Assembly (NCBI GenBank): GCA_041749015.1
Contig: JBGTCD010000134.1
Coordinates: forward strand, 1-64,000
DNA from: JBGTCD01 sp041749015
Lineage (GTDB): Bacteria > Bacteroidota > Bacteroidia > Cytophagales > Cyclobacteriaceae
Direction of reading: 5' to 3'
DNA: 64,000 nucleotides
Positions 26,831-36,347 of the stretch are shown in pieces (position 1 is the stretch's first letter; every line of letters starts with the position of its first letter). The translations under genes were made by a program, and so were the position numbers. The notes beneath the pieces are model-generated. The model was not told where the DNA came from, searched no databases, and was given only the letters and a program-made list of their open reading frames with translations.

Positions 26831-28537
26831 ATGAAGGATATAGCAAGAAAAACTTCCTGGTTGATCTTATTGGGGAGTATATTTTTTGGTTGTCAAAAGC
26901 AGGATCCTGGCGATATGATCATTTTCGGGGGTTCGATTTACACAGCTAATTCAGATAACCCTACCGTAGAATCAGTGGTGGTGAAAGATGGTGTAGTACT
27001 TTTTGCAGGTAAAAAAAAGGAGGCCATGGGGTATCAGGGCGAAAATACAGAGCTGGTAGATTTAGAGGGCAGGACTATGACGCCTGGATTTATTGAAACC
27101 CATGGGCATATACTAGGATTCGGCTATCAGGAGATGCAGCTTAATCTCATGTATGCCGCCAATTTAGATGAGGTGGTTGACATGGTACGGGAAGCTGCTG
27201 AAAAGGCTGCCCCGGGTGAATGGATACTTGGCAGAGGTTGGCACCAGAGCAAATGGGATCCGCAACCAGAGACTATGGTCAAGAAATTTCCTGTGCATGA
27301 TAGAATCAGTAAGGTATCTCCTGACAACCCGGTGTTTTTCCGGCATGCCAGCGGGCATGCTGGTCTGGCAAATGCTAAAGCCATGTCCATTGCAGGCTTG
27401 TCACCCCTTTCCTCTGAGACTCAAATTCAGGAAGTGGAAGGTGGTGAGGTGATCAGAGATGAAATGGGCAACCCTACCGGTGTTTTTAATGAAAGGGCCA
27501 TGACGCTGATCACCAGGCACATCCCTAAATATACAGAGGATGCTGATATCCAGGCTCTGGAGGCTGCCATTAAGGCTTCTTTGGCCAATGGTATCACCAG
27601 CTTTCATGATGCTGGTGCCAGCAGAAGTGACATAGCACTATTTAAAAAATTTCGTGATGAGGGAAAGATAGAAATCCGACTGTATGCTATGGTTACGGGC
27701 TTTGACCGAACGCTGATTGACGAGTGGTTGGAGCAGGGGCCTTTGATTGATCCCTGGCTCACCATCCGCTCCATAAAATTGAATTGCGATGGGGCTTTGG
27801 GTTCCCATGGGGCATGGTTATTAGAGCCTTACATTGACCGCCCGGACCATTACGGCCATGAAACCCTTCCTATGGAATATGTCAGCGAAATCAGCGAGGC
27901 AGCATTAAAGGCCGGATTTCAGGTGTGTTCTCATGCTATAGGTGACAGGGCCAACAGGGAAATCCTCGACCGGTATGAGAACGCTTTCAATAAATTTCCG
28001 GAACATGCGGAAGACCACCGTTACAGGATTGAGCATGCGCAGCATCTTTATCCTGATGATATCCCAAGGTTTGGCAAGCTCGGGGTGATCCCGGCCATGC
28101 AAGCGATTCATATGGCCTCTGACCGGCCTTGGGCCATTCTCAGGTTGGGAGAAAGGAGAATAAAGGATGGGGCTTATGTATGGCAGGATCTTTTAAAATC
28201 CGGCGCGAGGGTGATCAATGGCTCGGATGTCCCAGTTGAACCCATTGATCCTTTAGCCTCATTTTATGCCAGTGTTTCAAGGAAAACTTTGAAAGGTACC
28301 CCAGAGGGTGGGTATGAGGCAGAGCAGCGGATGACCCGTGAACAAGCCCTTATTTCCTATACTCTCGATGCCGCCTACGGGTCATTTGAAGAAGATTTTA
28401 AGGGGAGTATTGAACCTGGAAAAGCGGCTGATTTCACTGTTTTTTCTAAAGACATCATGACCATCCCGGAGCGGGAAATTCTCGAAACTAAAGTGGATAT
28501 GACTATTGTAGATGGAAAGGTCAGATTTAAAAGATAA
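26831..28537 (+). CDS. Lipoprotein amidohydrolase (YtcJ-like)
   Basis: 568 residues from the ATG at 26831; the frame could open at a TTG ten codons earlier, but this ATG leads directly into a lipoprotein signal (WLILLGSIFFGC). Motifs of the amidohydrolase-3 family: GGSIYTAN at the start of the mature protein, TPGFIETHGHILGFG (metal-binding HxH), CSHAIGDRANREIL, YRIEHAQHL and NGSDVPVEPIDPLASFYASVSR. These are metal-dependent hydrolases of C-N bonds with unclear substrates. Lipidation implies a periplasmic location. It overlaps the next gene by 26 bases. Confidence 0.9.
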   Translation: MKDIARKTSWLILLGSIFFGCQKQDPGDMIIFGGSIYTANSDNPTVESVVVKDGVVLFAGKKKEAMGYQGENTELVDLEGRTMTPGFIETHGHILGFGYQEMQLNLMYAANLDEVVDMVREAAEKAAPGEWILGRGWHQSKWDPQPETMVKKFPVHDRISKVSPDNPVFFRHASGHAGLANAKAMSIAGLSPLSSETQIQEVEGGEVIRDEMGNPTGVFNERAMTLITRHIPKYTEDADIQALEAAIKASLANGITSFHDAGASRSDIALFKKFRDEGKIEIRLYAMVTGFDRTLIDEWLEQGPLIDPWLTIRSIKLNCDGALGSHGAWLLEPYIDRPDHYGHETLPMEYVSEISEAALKAGFQVCSHAIGDRANREILDRYENAFNKFPEHAEDHRYRIEHAQHLYPDDIPRFGKLGVIPAMQAIHMASDRPWAILRLGERRIKDGAYVWQDLLKSGARVINGSDVPVEPIDPLASFYASVSRKTLKGTPEGGYEAEQRMTREQALISYTLDAAYGSFEEDFKGSIEPGKAADFTVFSKDIMTIPEREILETKVDMTIVDGKVRFKR

Positions 28538-29597
28538 GTACAGTGGTAAACCCGTATTATGGGTAGATGAGGCCAAGTGCAGGGCAAACATAGCCAGAAT
28601 GGCAGACCGCGCTATCAAATCAGGGGCGGTACTCAGGCCCCATTTTAAAACCCACCAATCCAAAATTATTGGTAGTTGGTTCAGAGACTACGGTATTCAA
28701 AAGATCACCGTATCATCTATTTCGATGGCTCGGTATTTTGCGGATGACGGATGGGATGACATACTGATTGCTATACCGGTAAATATTCTGGAACTGAAAG
28801 AAATAAACGATCTTTCCAGAAAAGTGAAGTTATCGGTATTGTTGGATAGCATAGAAGGAGCAAATGCCATTGACGCCAGGGCAGAAGCGCGTATAGATGT
28901 TTGGGTGGAGATTGATACTGGTCAGCACCGGACTGGTGTACCTTCTGATGCTTTTGATGAGATTGAAAGTCTTTTAAAAACCATAAGACACTCTGGAAAG
29001 ATGAATTTCCTCGGGTTTTATTCCCATGCAGGACACACTTACCTCACAGCGGATCCCCAATCAGTTTTTCTAAATGCCCGAAATCAAATGGATTTTCTGA
29101 AAGAACAGTTTTCAGCGTATCACCCATTATGTTCCATGGGTGATACGCCTGGAGCCAGCCTTTCCGGTGATCTGGGTGGGCTGGATCAACTGACCCCTGG
29201 AAATTTCGTTTTTTATGATCTGATGCAATGGGCTACAGGCTCCTGTCGGCTCGAAGATATTGCAGTTTATATGAGTTGCCCTGTTATTTCAGTGAGAGGC
29301 AATAAAGCAGTTGTCTATGGAGGAGCCATTCATTTCTCCAAAGATCAAATGGCTGGTAAAGAGGGTAAAAATATTTATGGAGTAGCATTTAAAAATGAAG
29401 GAGAAAAAATCAAAAAACAGGGAAACCTAATTTCCCTGTCTCAGGAGCATGGGGTTATCAATTTAAATGAACCTACCTTTAAGATCGGTGATCTTGCAAA
29501 TATTTTGCCTGTTCACTCTTGTCTTACCGCCCAGGCAATGGGGAAGTATAGGGAGAGCAACAGCCGGAAACTACTGGACCACTTGGCTTCCTATTGA
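28512..29597 (+). CDS. D-threonine aldolase / D-serine dehydratase-like PLP enzyme
   Basis: 361 residues. The PLP lysine sits in LRPHFKTHQS (about residue 45), as in fold-type III enzymes of the DSD1/D-threonine aldolase group. Other family features are VWVEIDTGQHRTGV, GFYSHAGHTY and the C-terminal metal pair in PVHSCLTAQAMG (His and Cys). Such enzymes split D-threonine or related beta-hydroxy D-amino acids, or dehydrate D-serine. The ATG lies inside the end of the amidohydrolase gene, so the two are translationally coupled and may act on one pathway, for example release and breakdown of a D-amino acid; this is inference. Confidence 0.88.
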   Translation: MERSDLKDKYSGKPVLWVDEAKCRANIARMADRAIKSGAVLRPHFKTHQSKIIGSWFRDYGIQKITVSSISMARYFADDGWDDILIAIPVNILELKEINDLSRKVKLSVLLDSIEGANAIDARAEARIDVWVEIDTGQHRTGVPSDAFDEIESLLKTIRHSGKMNFLGFYSHAGHTYLTADPQSVFLNARNQMDFLKEQFSAYHPLCSMGDTPGASLSGDLGGLDQLTPGNFVFYDLMQWATGSCRLEDIAVYMSCPVISVRGNKAVVYGGAIHFSKDQMAGKEGKNIYGVAFKNEGEKIKKQGNLISLSQEHGVINLNEPTFKIGDLANILPVHSCLTAQAMGKYRESNSRKLLDHLASY

Positions 29598-29608
29598 GGT
29601 AATGCCAA

Positions 29609-30001
29609 TTACTTCAAGTATTTATCTGCTTTCTTTCTAAGCAAAGTTCGGTCAGTAGTAATCGAAGGGTTGCTATATATTTTTGATGAAAGCTCCTTAA
29701 CAACCCCCTTTTTGTAACCAAGCTGCTCAGCAACCTGCTCACAAAATACAATCTCACTTTTGAAAACCTGCCCGTCTACCTTCATCAACTGAACGATATG
29801 ATAGAGGTATTCAAATTTTTGATCGTTGCTTAGGGTATTCAAACTACCCATGGGAGCCGGATGTTTGATCATTTCGTCGACCTCCTCCCTGGGAATGCCA
29901 TTGGCTTGCCCGATCATTTGAATCAATTTTGCTTCGGCACCATCGATTTGATTATCACTAGCAGCCAGATTTATCAATACATTTAGTTGTTCTCTTACCA
30001 T
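29609..30001 (-). CDS. TerB-like protein
   Basis: 130 residues, all helical. The pattern LNVLINLAASDNQIDGAEAKLI and IVQLMKVDGQVFKSEIVFCEQVAEQLG repeats an acidic metal-binding type helix pair (A.DG.I...E), as in the TerB domain. TerB-type proteins are cytosolic and linked to stress and membrane complexes; no other ter gene is near. It converges on the aldolase-like gene with 11 bases between them. Confidence 0.85.
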   Translation of the reverse strand: MVREQLNVLINLAASDNQIDGAEAKLIQMIGQANGIPREEVDEMIKHPAPMGSLNTLSNDQKFEYLYHIVQLMKVDGQVFKSEIVFCEQVAEQLGYKKGVVKELSSKIYSNPSITTDRTLLRKKADKYLK

Positions 30002-30218
30002 CGTTTAAGGTTTTTTTTAGTACCGCAATCTTACAATACTTTAAATTTGAAACAAATTACGTAAAATATTTTTTTATTGTATACCTAATTTTTCAATCCT
30101 CGTTAAAAATTAGGTAGATGCGATTATTTTTCTGTTTTTTGAAATTAAAATGCGAAATTTATCCTTTTGAAATATATAGAATTATTAGTAAGTCAAATCG
30201 AAATTAATATACTTTACT

Positions 30219-31514
30219 ATGCTTATGGCAAGGTTTTTAATCAAAAATTTTACATATCCTACCTTGAGTTGTTTGCATCTGACCTACCTTATCTTCGGGC
30301 TGATTATAGGTGTTTTGACTAGGGGGCAAGCTCAAAATACTGAAGATAATAGTGGCGGTAAACATAAAATTTTGGTAATAAATCTTGATACCTCCAGATT
30401 CTTTTCAAATGTTTTTTATATTGATGAGCTGGCCTTTTATAATGAAATAGACTCTGCAAAAGTGATTGAATATTATGCTTTTATGGTCGAATTAGGTATT
30501 ACAAACTACCAAAATGATGAGGTTGAATATATTTTTGCCAATGAAGATGATACTAAAAAGGTCCATGATCAAAGCGAAAACGTCATTATGGTGGATGAAA
30601 AAGGGCAAGAGTTTTTCGCCATTTCTGGCAAACCTGATTCAGATCCAGAATTGCTCAAAAACCTTATGGATCAATACAATTGCACTTATGTATTGACAAT
30701 TAATTTTTATGACATTTATCGGGAAAACCCACCGACCGAGGTTTATTACTATACCCGGCATGACCAAATCCTGCATTATGATCTTTTTGATAGCACCCTT
30801 CAATCTGTGAAAGCCGGGAAGTATTCCAAAGCCTCTACTGCAGTAGAAGGATTTATGCTTAAATGGTATTATAATGGATTTGCTGAGGAGATCCGTTGGT
30901 GGGTTTTGGCCAATGAATTTAAGGATGAAGGAGCTACTATTGAGGAGAAAAGAAAAAATGTTGAAGTGGCAATGCTTAGAGAAAAAATTGAGGTCACTGG
31001 CAAATGGGGCATTGGCCTGGCCTTTGGAATCAGTGCACCCTATGGCACTTTTGGCCTTGAATTAACCCACCAAAAGGATGAATACCTGGATTATAACTTT
31101 GGGATTGGCCATGATGTTTTTGGAGGGTTTAAGATTGGCACAGGGGCCCGATATTACCCATTTGGATTTCATCAGAGTGTTAAGCCGTTTTTAGGACTCA
31201 GTTACTCTTATGCTAATGGCAGGATTGTAACACTTGGCGGGCAACAGGATGATTTCGGAAATCAGTTAAATCCTGATGATGTTTCAAAGCATCAAATTTT
31301 TTCTGCTCATATTGTTCATTTAAGGGGTGGAGCCTCGTTTATTCTGCCAAATAATGGCAACCGCCTCACTGTCGCTTTAGGATATGGAGTGCCACTGGGC
31401 AGTAGAAGGCCGGAGGTAGTATCTGGAACTCCGGAACAGTCAAGGATTCGATTTGTGGATTTTATGGCACCGGGTGGCTTGGAGATTTCACTGACTTATT
31501 TTATTTATTTTTGA
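30219..31514 (+). CDS. Secreted/outer-membrane protein of unknown function
   Basis: 431 residues with an N-terminal hydrophobic signal (LSCLHLTYLIFGLIIGVLTRGQAQ). Residues about 45-230 are a soluble part (KILVINLDTSRFF, YVLTINFYDIYRENP) with an alpha/beta feel. From about 265 the sequence turns into barrel-like strands (WGIGLAFGISAPYGTFGLELT, YNFGIGHDVFGGFKIGTGARYYPFG, FLGLSYSYANG) and ends LEISLTYFIYF, an aromatic C-terminus typical of outer-membrane barrels. No family is recognised. It precedes the GIN-domain gene by 150 bases. Confidence 0.7.
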   Translation: MLMARFLIKNFTYPTLSCLHLTYLIFGLIIGVLTRGQAQNTEDNSGGKHKILVINLDTSRFFSNVFYIDELAFYNEIDSAKVIEYYAFMVELGITNYQNDEVEYIFANEDDTKKVHDQSENVIMVDEKGQEFFAISGKPDSDPELLKNLMDQYNCTYVLTINFYDIYRENPPTEVYYYTRHDQILHYDLFDSTLQSVKAGKYSKASTAVEGFMLKWYYNGFAEEIRWWVLANEFKDEGATIEEKRKNVEVAMLREKIEVTGKWGIGLAFGISAPYGTFGLELTHQKDEYLDYNFGIGHDVFGGFKIGTGARYYPFGFHQSVKPFLGLSYSYANGRIVTLGGQQDDFGNQLNPDDVSKHQIFSAHIVHLRGGASFILPNNGNRLTVALGYGVPLGSRRPEVVSGTPEQSRIRFVDFMAPGGLEISLTYFIYF

Positions 31515-31663
31515 TTAGTCTATTCATTGGTCTTAGTTCCTTCCTTAGCCGAGTTAGAAAAAGATTATAATTATAGTTTTCCACTCATGCAACCTCATCT
31601 AATTTCTATAGTCTTTAGTTTGAAATTTGTCTAAAAATCGAAATTGACTGGTTTTATTAAATT

Positions 31664-32356
31664 ATGAACATTATGATACGAGTTGCTTTTTTATTTTTTC
31701 TGGTATTTATTTTTGCAGAATTAAAAGCTCAGGAAGTAGCGAACCGGACGCTACCATCTTTTAATGAAGTATCGGTCCAACAGGCCATTAAAGTAGTGTT
31801 AATTCCCTCTGATAAAGAAGGGATAGAAATTGAAGCCTGGAATATTGAATTAGATAAGGTCCTTACTGAGGTTTCTGGCGAACACCTGCGCATAAAACTT
31901 GAGCCAGGGCGGTATAATCGTGCCAAGGTCCAGGTGAAGGTCTATTATAAGAAGCTAAGTGAGATTTCAGTGAGTTCTGCTGCCAGCCTTTCCAGTGATC
32001 ATAAATTAAAAAGCGACCAACTTGATATCAGCGTTTCCAGCTCTGGTGATATTACATTGGATCTGGCGGTGCGCAAATTAATCCTATCTGCCTCCAGCTC
32101 CGGGAGTATGGAGCTTTCTGGTAAAGCAGAAACAATAAACGGAAAGGTAAGCAGCGCCGGCTCTATTAGTGCCAGGGAACTTATGGGGGAGGAAGTATCA
32201 TTTAGCGCCTCTAGCGCTGGTTCTGCCAAATTTACTGTAAGCCAGTCTATTGATGCTTCTGCATCTAGTGGTGGCAGTATCCGGTACTCTGGCAGCCCGA
32301 CCAAATCAAACATAAAATCAAGTAGCGGAGGTGATGTGAAACGCATCAACAAGTAG
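31664..32356 (+). CDS. GIN-domain (DUF2807) secreted protein
   Basis: 230 residues with a signal peptide (VAFLFFLVFIFAELKAQ). The mature protein starts NRTLPSFNEVSVQQAIKVVLIPSDKEG, the GIN (head) pattern, followed by serine-rich repeats of a parallel beta-helix (ISVSSSGDITLDL, LSASSSGSMELSG, GKVSSAGSISAREL, FSASSAGSAKFTV, ASSGGSIRYSG). These proteins are predicted to form surface or periplasmic beta-helices, sometimes called putative auto-transporter adhesins; function is unproven. A second possible start ATG lies three codons later. Confidence 0.88.
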   Translation: MNIMIRVAFLFFLVFIFAELKAQEVANRTLPSFNEVSVQQAIKVVLIPSDKEGIEIEAWNIELDKVLTEVSGEHLRIKLEPGRYNRAKVQVKVYYKKLSEISVSSAASLSSDHKLKSDQLDISVSSSGDITLDLAVRKLILSASSSGSMELSGKAETINGKVSSAGSISARELMGEEVSFSASSAGSAKFTVSQSIDASASSGGSIRYSGSPTKSNIKSSSGGDVKRINK

Positions 32357-32697
32357 ACTTTTTCAAATTAAAGAAGTTACCCATTATAAAATTAGCATAG
32401 TCCTGGTGGGGCTCTAAGTGCCGCCTGAGAATTTTTAAAGGGAAATGTTCAAATTAATCACGGGGATGGTCGCAAATTTCTAAGCACATTCCTTTTTCCC
32501 CGTTTTCCAAGCCCTAAACTTTTGTAATTACATTGAAATTTTAACGGTTTCTTAGTCTGAAAGGTGCCATTTCGACCATCTTCTGGATTAAGAATCGGTT
32601 TCTTATCGTAGATATGTGTATAAAAATAAGCTAATAAAGGTTAAAAAATGTAAATAGCAGAATAAGTAGATCAAAAAACACCTATAATGAATTGATA
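32357..32697. other. AT-rich leader upstream of glutamine synthetase
   Basis: Non-coding. It holds no gene that I can see; the promoter and palindrome of glnN begin at 32698. The region is the likely control region for nitrogen-responsive transcription. Confidence 0.5.
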
Positions 32698-32731
32698 TTT
32701 TGTAAAAATACAAAAAATAGGTTTATATTTG
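32698..32731 (+). promoter_or_regulatory. Promoter of glnN with overlapping palindrome
   Basis: TTTG (32699-32702) and TATATTTG (32724-32731), 21 bases apart, match the Bacteroidota -33/-7 promoter. The palindrome TTTTGTA/TACAAAA (32698-32704, 32709-32715, 4-base spacer) covers the -33 element, the place for a repressor or activator. The start codon is 38 bases after the -7 box. Confidence 0.7.
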
Positions 32732-32768
32732 CATCTTAAAAGAACCTCAATCAACATAAATAACCACT

Positions 32769-34931
32769 ATGGCAACACTAAGAACAAAAGCATTAGAACT
32801 TCTCAATGAAAGGGAACAGGTAAGGGCAGTACCTCCGGCTAATAAGGTATCAGAATACTTTGGACAGAATGTATTTTCGATAGGAAAGATGCAATCCATA
32901 CTTTCACCAGACGTATTTAAAAAAGTCAAGAAAGCCATTGAGCAGGAAAAGAAAATGGACCTTGAATCAGCTGATGCGATTGCTTCGGCAGTGAAATCCT
33001 GGGCTATAGACCAGGGCATCACGCATTATACCCACTGGTTTCAGCCACTTACCGGCTCCACTGCTGAAAAGCACGATTCCTTTTTTGATGCTTCCAAAGG
33101 GATTGAGACCTTCAAAGGCTCTACGCTGGTGCGTCAGGAGCCTGATGCGTCTTCATTTCCTAGTGGAGGATTGAGGAGTACTTTCGAAGCCCGTGGATAT
33201 ACCGCCTGGGATCCCAGCTCTCCAATGTTTATTTATGGGAGAACGCTATGTATCCCCACTGTTTTTGTCTCATATACCGGTGAGGCTCTTGATAATAAAG
33301 CGCCTTTATTAAAAGCTGTGGAGGCTGTGGATAAAGCAGCCACTAAGGTTTGCAAATATTTTGATCGTAATGTCTCAAGGGTTAAGCCTTACCTGGGGTG
33401 TGAGCAAGAGTATTTTGTAATAGACAAAGCTATGTATTCTGTAAGACCTGACCTGATCATGGGAGGTCGGACTGTATTTGGCCATAATCCTGCCAGAGGG
33501 CAACAATTAGACGATCATTATTTTGCATCGATCCCCCCGAGGGTTTATGATTTCATGAAGGATTTTGAAATTGAATGTCTGAAGCTGGGCATCCCGGTAA
33601 GTACCCGTCATAATGAAGTGGCACCTAGTCAGTTTGAAGTGGCCCCATTATTTGAGGAGTTAAACATCGCTGCGGATCATAACCAGCTGCTTATGGATGT
33701 AATGGATCGGGTAGCTGAGCGTCATAATCTTAAGGTATTATTTCACGAAAAGCCCTTTGCAGGCCTCAATGGAAGTGGTAAGCATAATAACTGGTCGCTG
33801 ATTACTGACACCGGTGTCAATCTGTTTGCGCCAAGTCGCAGTGCCAAAGAAAACCTGCTTTTCCTGACCTTTTTTGTCAATACCCTAAAGGCAGTGCATG
33901 AGCATGCCGACCTTTTGAGGGCGAGTATTGCCTCGGCCGGCAATGACCACCGCTTGGGTGCCAATGAAGCACCTCCTGCGATCATGTCAGCTTTTATAGG
34001 CTCCCAACTTTCCTCTGTACTTGATGAGCTGGAGAGCAAAGGCAATGTGAAAGTAGAAAAGGGAGACAATATGTATATGAAATTGGGCATTGATAAGATC
34101 CCTCAGATACTTCTCGATAATACAGATCGCAACCGTACTTCACCCTTTGCATTTACCGGCAATAAGTTTGAATTCCGTGCTGTAGGTTCGGCTGACAATG
34201 TAGCAGCTCCCATGACCGTGCTCAATCTGATTGTAGCCGATCAGCTAAGGAAGTTTCATGAATCTGTAGAAAAGGAAATTAAAAAAGGTACCGAAAAGCG
34301 GTTGGCTATTGTCAATGTGTTGAGAAAATATATTAAAGAGTCAAAAGACATCCGTTTTTCTGGTGATGGGTATTCTGATGAATGGGTGAAAGAGGCTGAA
34401 AAAAGGGGGCTTTCCAATGTAAAGAATACGCCCAGAGCCATCATGTTTTACCTCTCAGAAAAGGCCAAGAAGTTATTCGTAGACAATGGGGTAATGACTG
34501 AAGCCGAGCTGGAAGCGCGCCAGGAGATCAAGCTTGAGAACTATATCATGAAAGTACAAATTGAATCGCGCGTGATGGGTGATTTGTCATTGAATCACAT
34601 CATTCCGACCGCCATCGCTTACCAGAACAAGTTAATTCTCAATGCACAGGGTTTAAAGGATCTGGGCTTGGATAACAAATCAGTAGTAAAATCCATCAAA
34701 CAGATTTCAGATTATATTACCTCCATCAATGAGAATGTAGAGAAGATGGTAGAAGAGCGGAAACGGATCAATAAAATCGATGATACCTATAAAAAGGCCA
34801 TTGCCTATTGTGATGACGTGAAGAAGAAGTATTTTGATGAGATCCGTTATGCGGTGGATAAACTGGAATTGTTGGTAGATGATGAAGATTGGCCTTTGGT
34901 AAAATACAGAGAAATGTTATTTTTGAGATAA
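32769..34931 (+). CDS. glnN: Glutamine synthetase type III
   Basis: 720 residues, the length of GSIII and far longer than GSI or GSII. The N-terminal signature THWFQPLTGSTAEKHDSF is specific to the type. Also present are YTGEALDNKAPLLKA, LGCEQEYFVID, ARGQQLDDHYF, NGSGKHNNWSL (substrate loop) and RNRTSPFAFTGNKFEFRAVG (ATP site). It makes glutamine from glutamate and ammonia, using ATP, as a dodecamer in the cytosol. It stands alone between its promoter and a strong terminator. Confidence 0.97.
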   Translation: MATLRTKALELLNEREQVRAVPPANKVSEYFGQNVFSIGKMQSILSPDVFKKVKKAIEQEKKMDLESADAIASAVKSWAIDQGITHYTHWFQPLTGSTAEKHDSFFDASKGIETFKGSTLVRQEPDASSFPSGGLRSTFEARGYTAWDPSSPMFIYGRTLCIPTVFVSYTGEALDNKAPLLKAVEAVDKAATKVCKYFDRNVSRVKPYLGCEQEYFVIDKAMYSVRPDLIMGGRTVFGHNPARGQQLDDHYFASIPPRVYDFMKDFEIECLKLGIPVSTRHNEVAPSQFEVAPLFEELNIAADHNQLLMDVMDRVAERHNLKVLFHEKPFAGLNGSGKHNNWSLITDTGVNLFAPSRSAKENLLFLTFFVNTLKAVHEHADLLRASIASAGNDHRLGANEAPPAIMSAFIGSQLSSVLDELESKGNVKVEKGDNMYMKLGIDKIPQILLDNTDRNRTSPFAFTGNKFEFRAVGSADNVAAPMTVLNLIVADQLRKFHESVEKEIKKGTEKRLAIVNVLRKYIKESKDIRFSGDGYSDEWVKEAEKRGLSNVKNTPRAIMFYLSEKAKKLFVDNGVMTEAELEARQEIKLENYIMKVQIESRVMGDLSLNHIIPTAIAYQNKLILNAQGLKDLGLDNKSVVKSIKQISDYITSINENVEKMVEERKRINKIDDTYKKAIAYCDDVKKKYFDEIRYAVDKLELLVDDEDWPLVKYREMLFLR

Positions 34932-34962
34932 TTTAATAATTACTAACCTCTTTGCTTGCAAG

Positions 34963-34987
34963 GCAGCCCGACAGGGCTGCTTTTTTT
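34963..34987 (+). terminator. Rho-independent terminator after glnN
   Basis: GCAGCCC, loop GACA, GGGCTGC, then TTTTTTT. The 7-base GC-rich stem and T-run lie 32 bases after the stop codon. Confidence 0.92.
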
Positions 34988-35080
34988 GTTTAGGGTGTTC
35001 CTAACAATGCAAGAGCCTTTAGAAGTTAGTAGAGTCGGCAGTCGGCAGTTTCCGGTATGCAGTCACAGCCCACCATACCC

Positions 35081-35269
35081 GTCATTTCGAGGGCCGAGTT
35101 TGTTTTTTCAAATTTGAACGTAATTTATGTGGCCGAGAAATCCCCCGGCTATGAAAAGCCATTGTTTGGCTTGCGATACCGGGCCGATCAGGACTTCTAA
35201 TCAGGAGATTTCTCCCCCCGGAGAGACTTGTTTTCAAGGTCATTCCATCCGTGTAGGGGTCGAAATGAC
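35081..35269. repeat. Palindromic intergenic repeat (MITE-like)
   Basis: Ends are GTCATTTCGA (35081-35090) and its exact complement TCGAAATGAC (35260-35269). An inner pair, GAGAAATC (35136-35143) and GATTTCTC (35207-35214), and runs of CCCCCGG on both sides support a long hairpin. Similar intergenic elements with GTCATTTCGA ends occur in many Bacteroidota genomes. No transposase is inside. The surrounding gap (34988-35430) also has a small direct repeat GTCGGCAGTCGGCAG at 35034-35048. Confidence 0.75.
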
Positions 35270-35430
35270 TACAAAAATAGGGCAACCATATTAAGGAATG
35301 CTCATTAATGTGAACTTCCCACTCAAGACTATCCTCTAACTTCTAACCTCTCCAAATACGAGCTTTTCTCGCAATGACCTAATTAAGTTAAAGTCAAGTT
35401 CAAAGTCAAAGTTGGCTTTGCCAAAAGCCC

Positions 35431-36297
35431 TCAATAACACTGCGGATCGTAGGTCAAAAAATACAGCCTCCCGTTAAGGTGGGTTTCATTATTGCCTTCA
35501 ACTGTGATATCGTAACTATTTTGATTACCATCCTGAAAATTAAGAATCAAGCGGGGTCCGCCGGTAGTATTTGATATTACCTCCCAAAGCCCGGTGCCAT
35601 TATCGTTACTACTGGAGGATCCGAAGGCACCCCCCACATCAATAGATAGGCTACTGGAACTGGTAAAAGAAAAACTCCTATCTCTGCAAAGGTTAATAGT
35701 AGTTCTTGCATTTGATCCACCACCCCCTGAACTGTAAGAACTTAGGTAGGTTAATTTAGAACCCATAAGCCTCTCCTGCCACTCCAATACCACAGGAGGT
35801 ATTTTCACTTCGTAAAATCTTATGTTATTGGCTACGGTTTCAGCAAAGGTTTTGTACTTAGGGCCATAATTAGCCTCATCGGTGAGGGCCATGATCGTGA
35901 GACCGTAGGCACCATAGGGGTTAATCAACCCTATCAAATACCCCTGTGCATTAGTACCCTGAAGGACTCCGGAATATTCTCCACCAATCCCATTGTCACC
36001 AAAATTGGTTATACTTCCTTTAAGTGCCAGGCTAATCCCTTCATCATTCACACCGCCTTGGGCCTCTCTCTTCAGATTTTCAAGATTATTCTCCTCGTGT
36101 GGTAGCAAAAGGATCAATCCGGCTTCTGTTTCCGAGGCCATCAGGTACCCTTCCTCCATTTCCTGACCTACCCATCCAGCAGGAATGGTGAATGAAATGC
36201 CTAATGCCGGGTAATCTTTTGTGCCGGTTTCCTGAGCTAAAAGATTACTTAATGGATAAAGAAAGATGAATAGAATTATTAGTGCTCTTTTGGACAT
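35431..36297 (-). CDS. Secreted protein of unknown function
   Basis: 288 residues with a signal peptide (ALIILFIFLYPLSNLLAQ). The first domain (YPALGISFTIPAGWVGQEMEEGYLMAS) resembles small lipid-binding-like stress proteins of Bacteroidota. The last 100 residues contain a serine/glycine-rich linker (YSSGGGGSNA) and a compact beta domain with RSFSFTSSSSLSID and GLWEVISNTTGGPRLILNF, a pattern seen in domains that test a displayed value. The C-terminus is cysteine-ended (DPQCY). Function unknown; it follows the ctpA-like protease gene on the same strand by 50 bases. Confidence 0.7.
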   Translation of the reverse strand: MSKRALIILFIFLYPLSNLLAQETGTKDYPALGISFTIPAGWVGQEMEEGYLMASETEAGLILLLPHEENNLENLKREAQGGVNDEGISLALKGSITNFGDNGIGGEYSGVLQGTNAQGYLIGLINPYGAYGLTIMALTDEANYGPKYKTFAETVANNIRFYEVKIPPVVLEWQERLMGSKLTYLSSYSSGGGGSNARTTINLCRDRSFSFTSSSSLSIDVGGAFGSSSSNDNGTGLWEVISNTTGGPRLILNFQDGNQNSYDITVEGNNETHLNGRLYFLTYDPQCY

Positions 36298-36347
36298 GCT
36301 TCTTTTTTCCTTAAAAATAAATGATCAAGTCAATTTATCCAAAGGGA

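Noticed and set aside
29609..30001. TerB-like gene as part of a tellurite or phage-defence ter cluster
   Set aside because: No terC, terD, terZ or other partner gene is nearby; it is a lone gene.
35082..35285. 67-codon frame inside the palindromic repeat
   Set aside because: It falls within the MITE-like element and follows its inverted arms, so it is not likely a gene.
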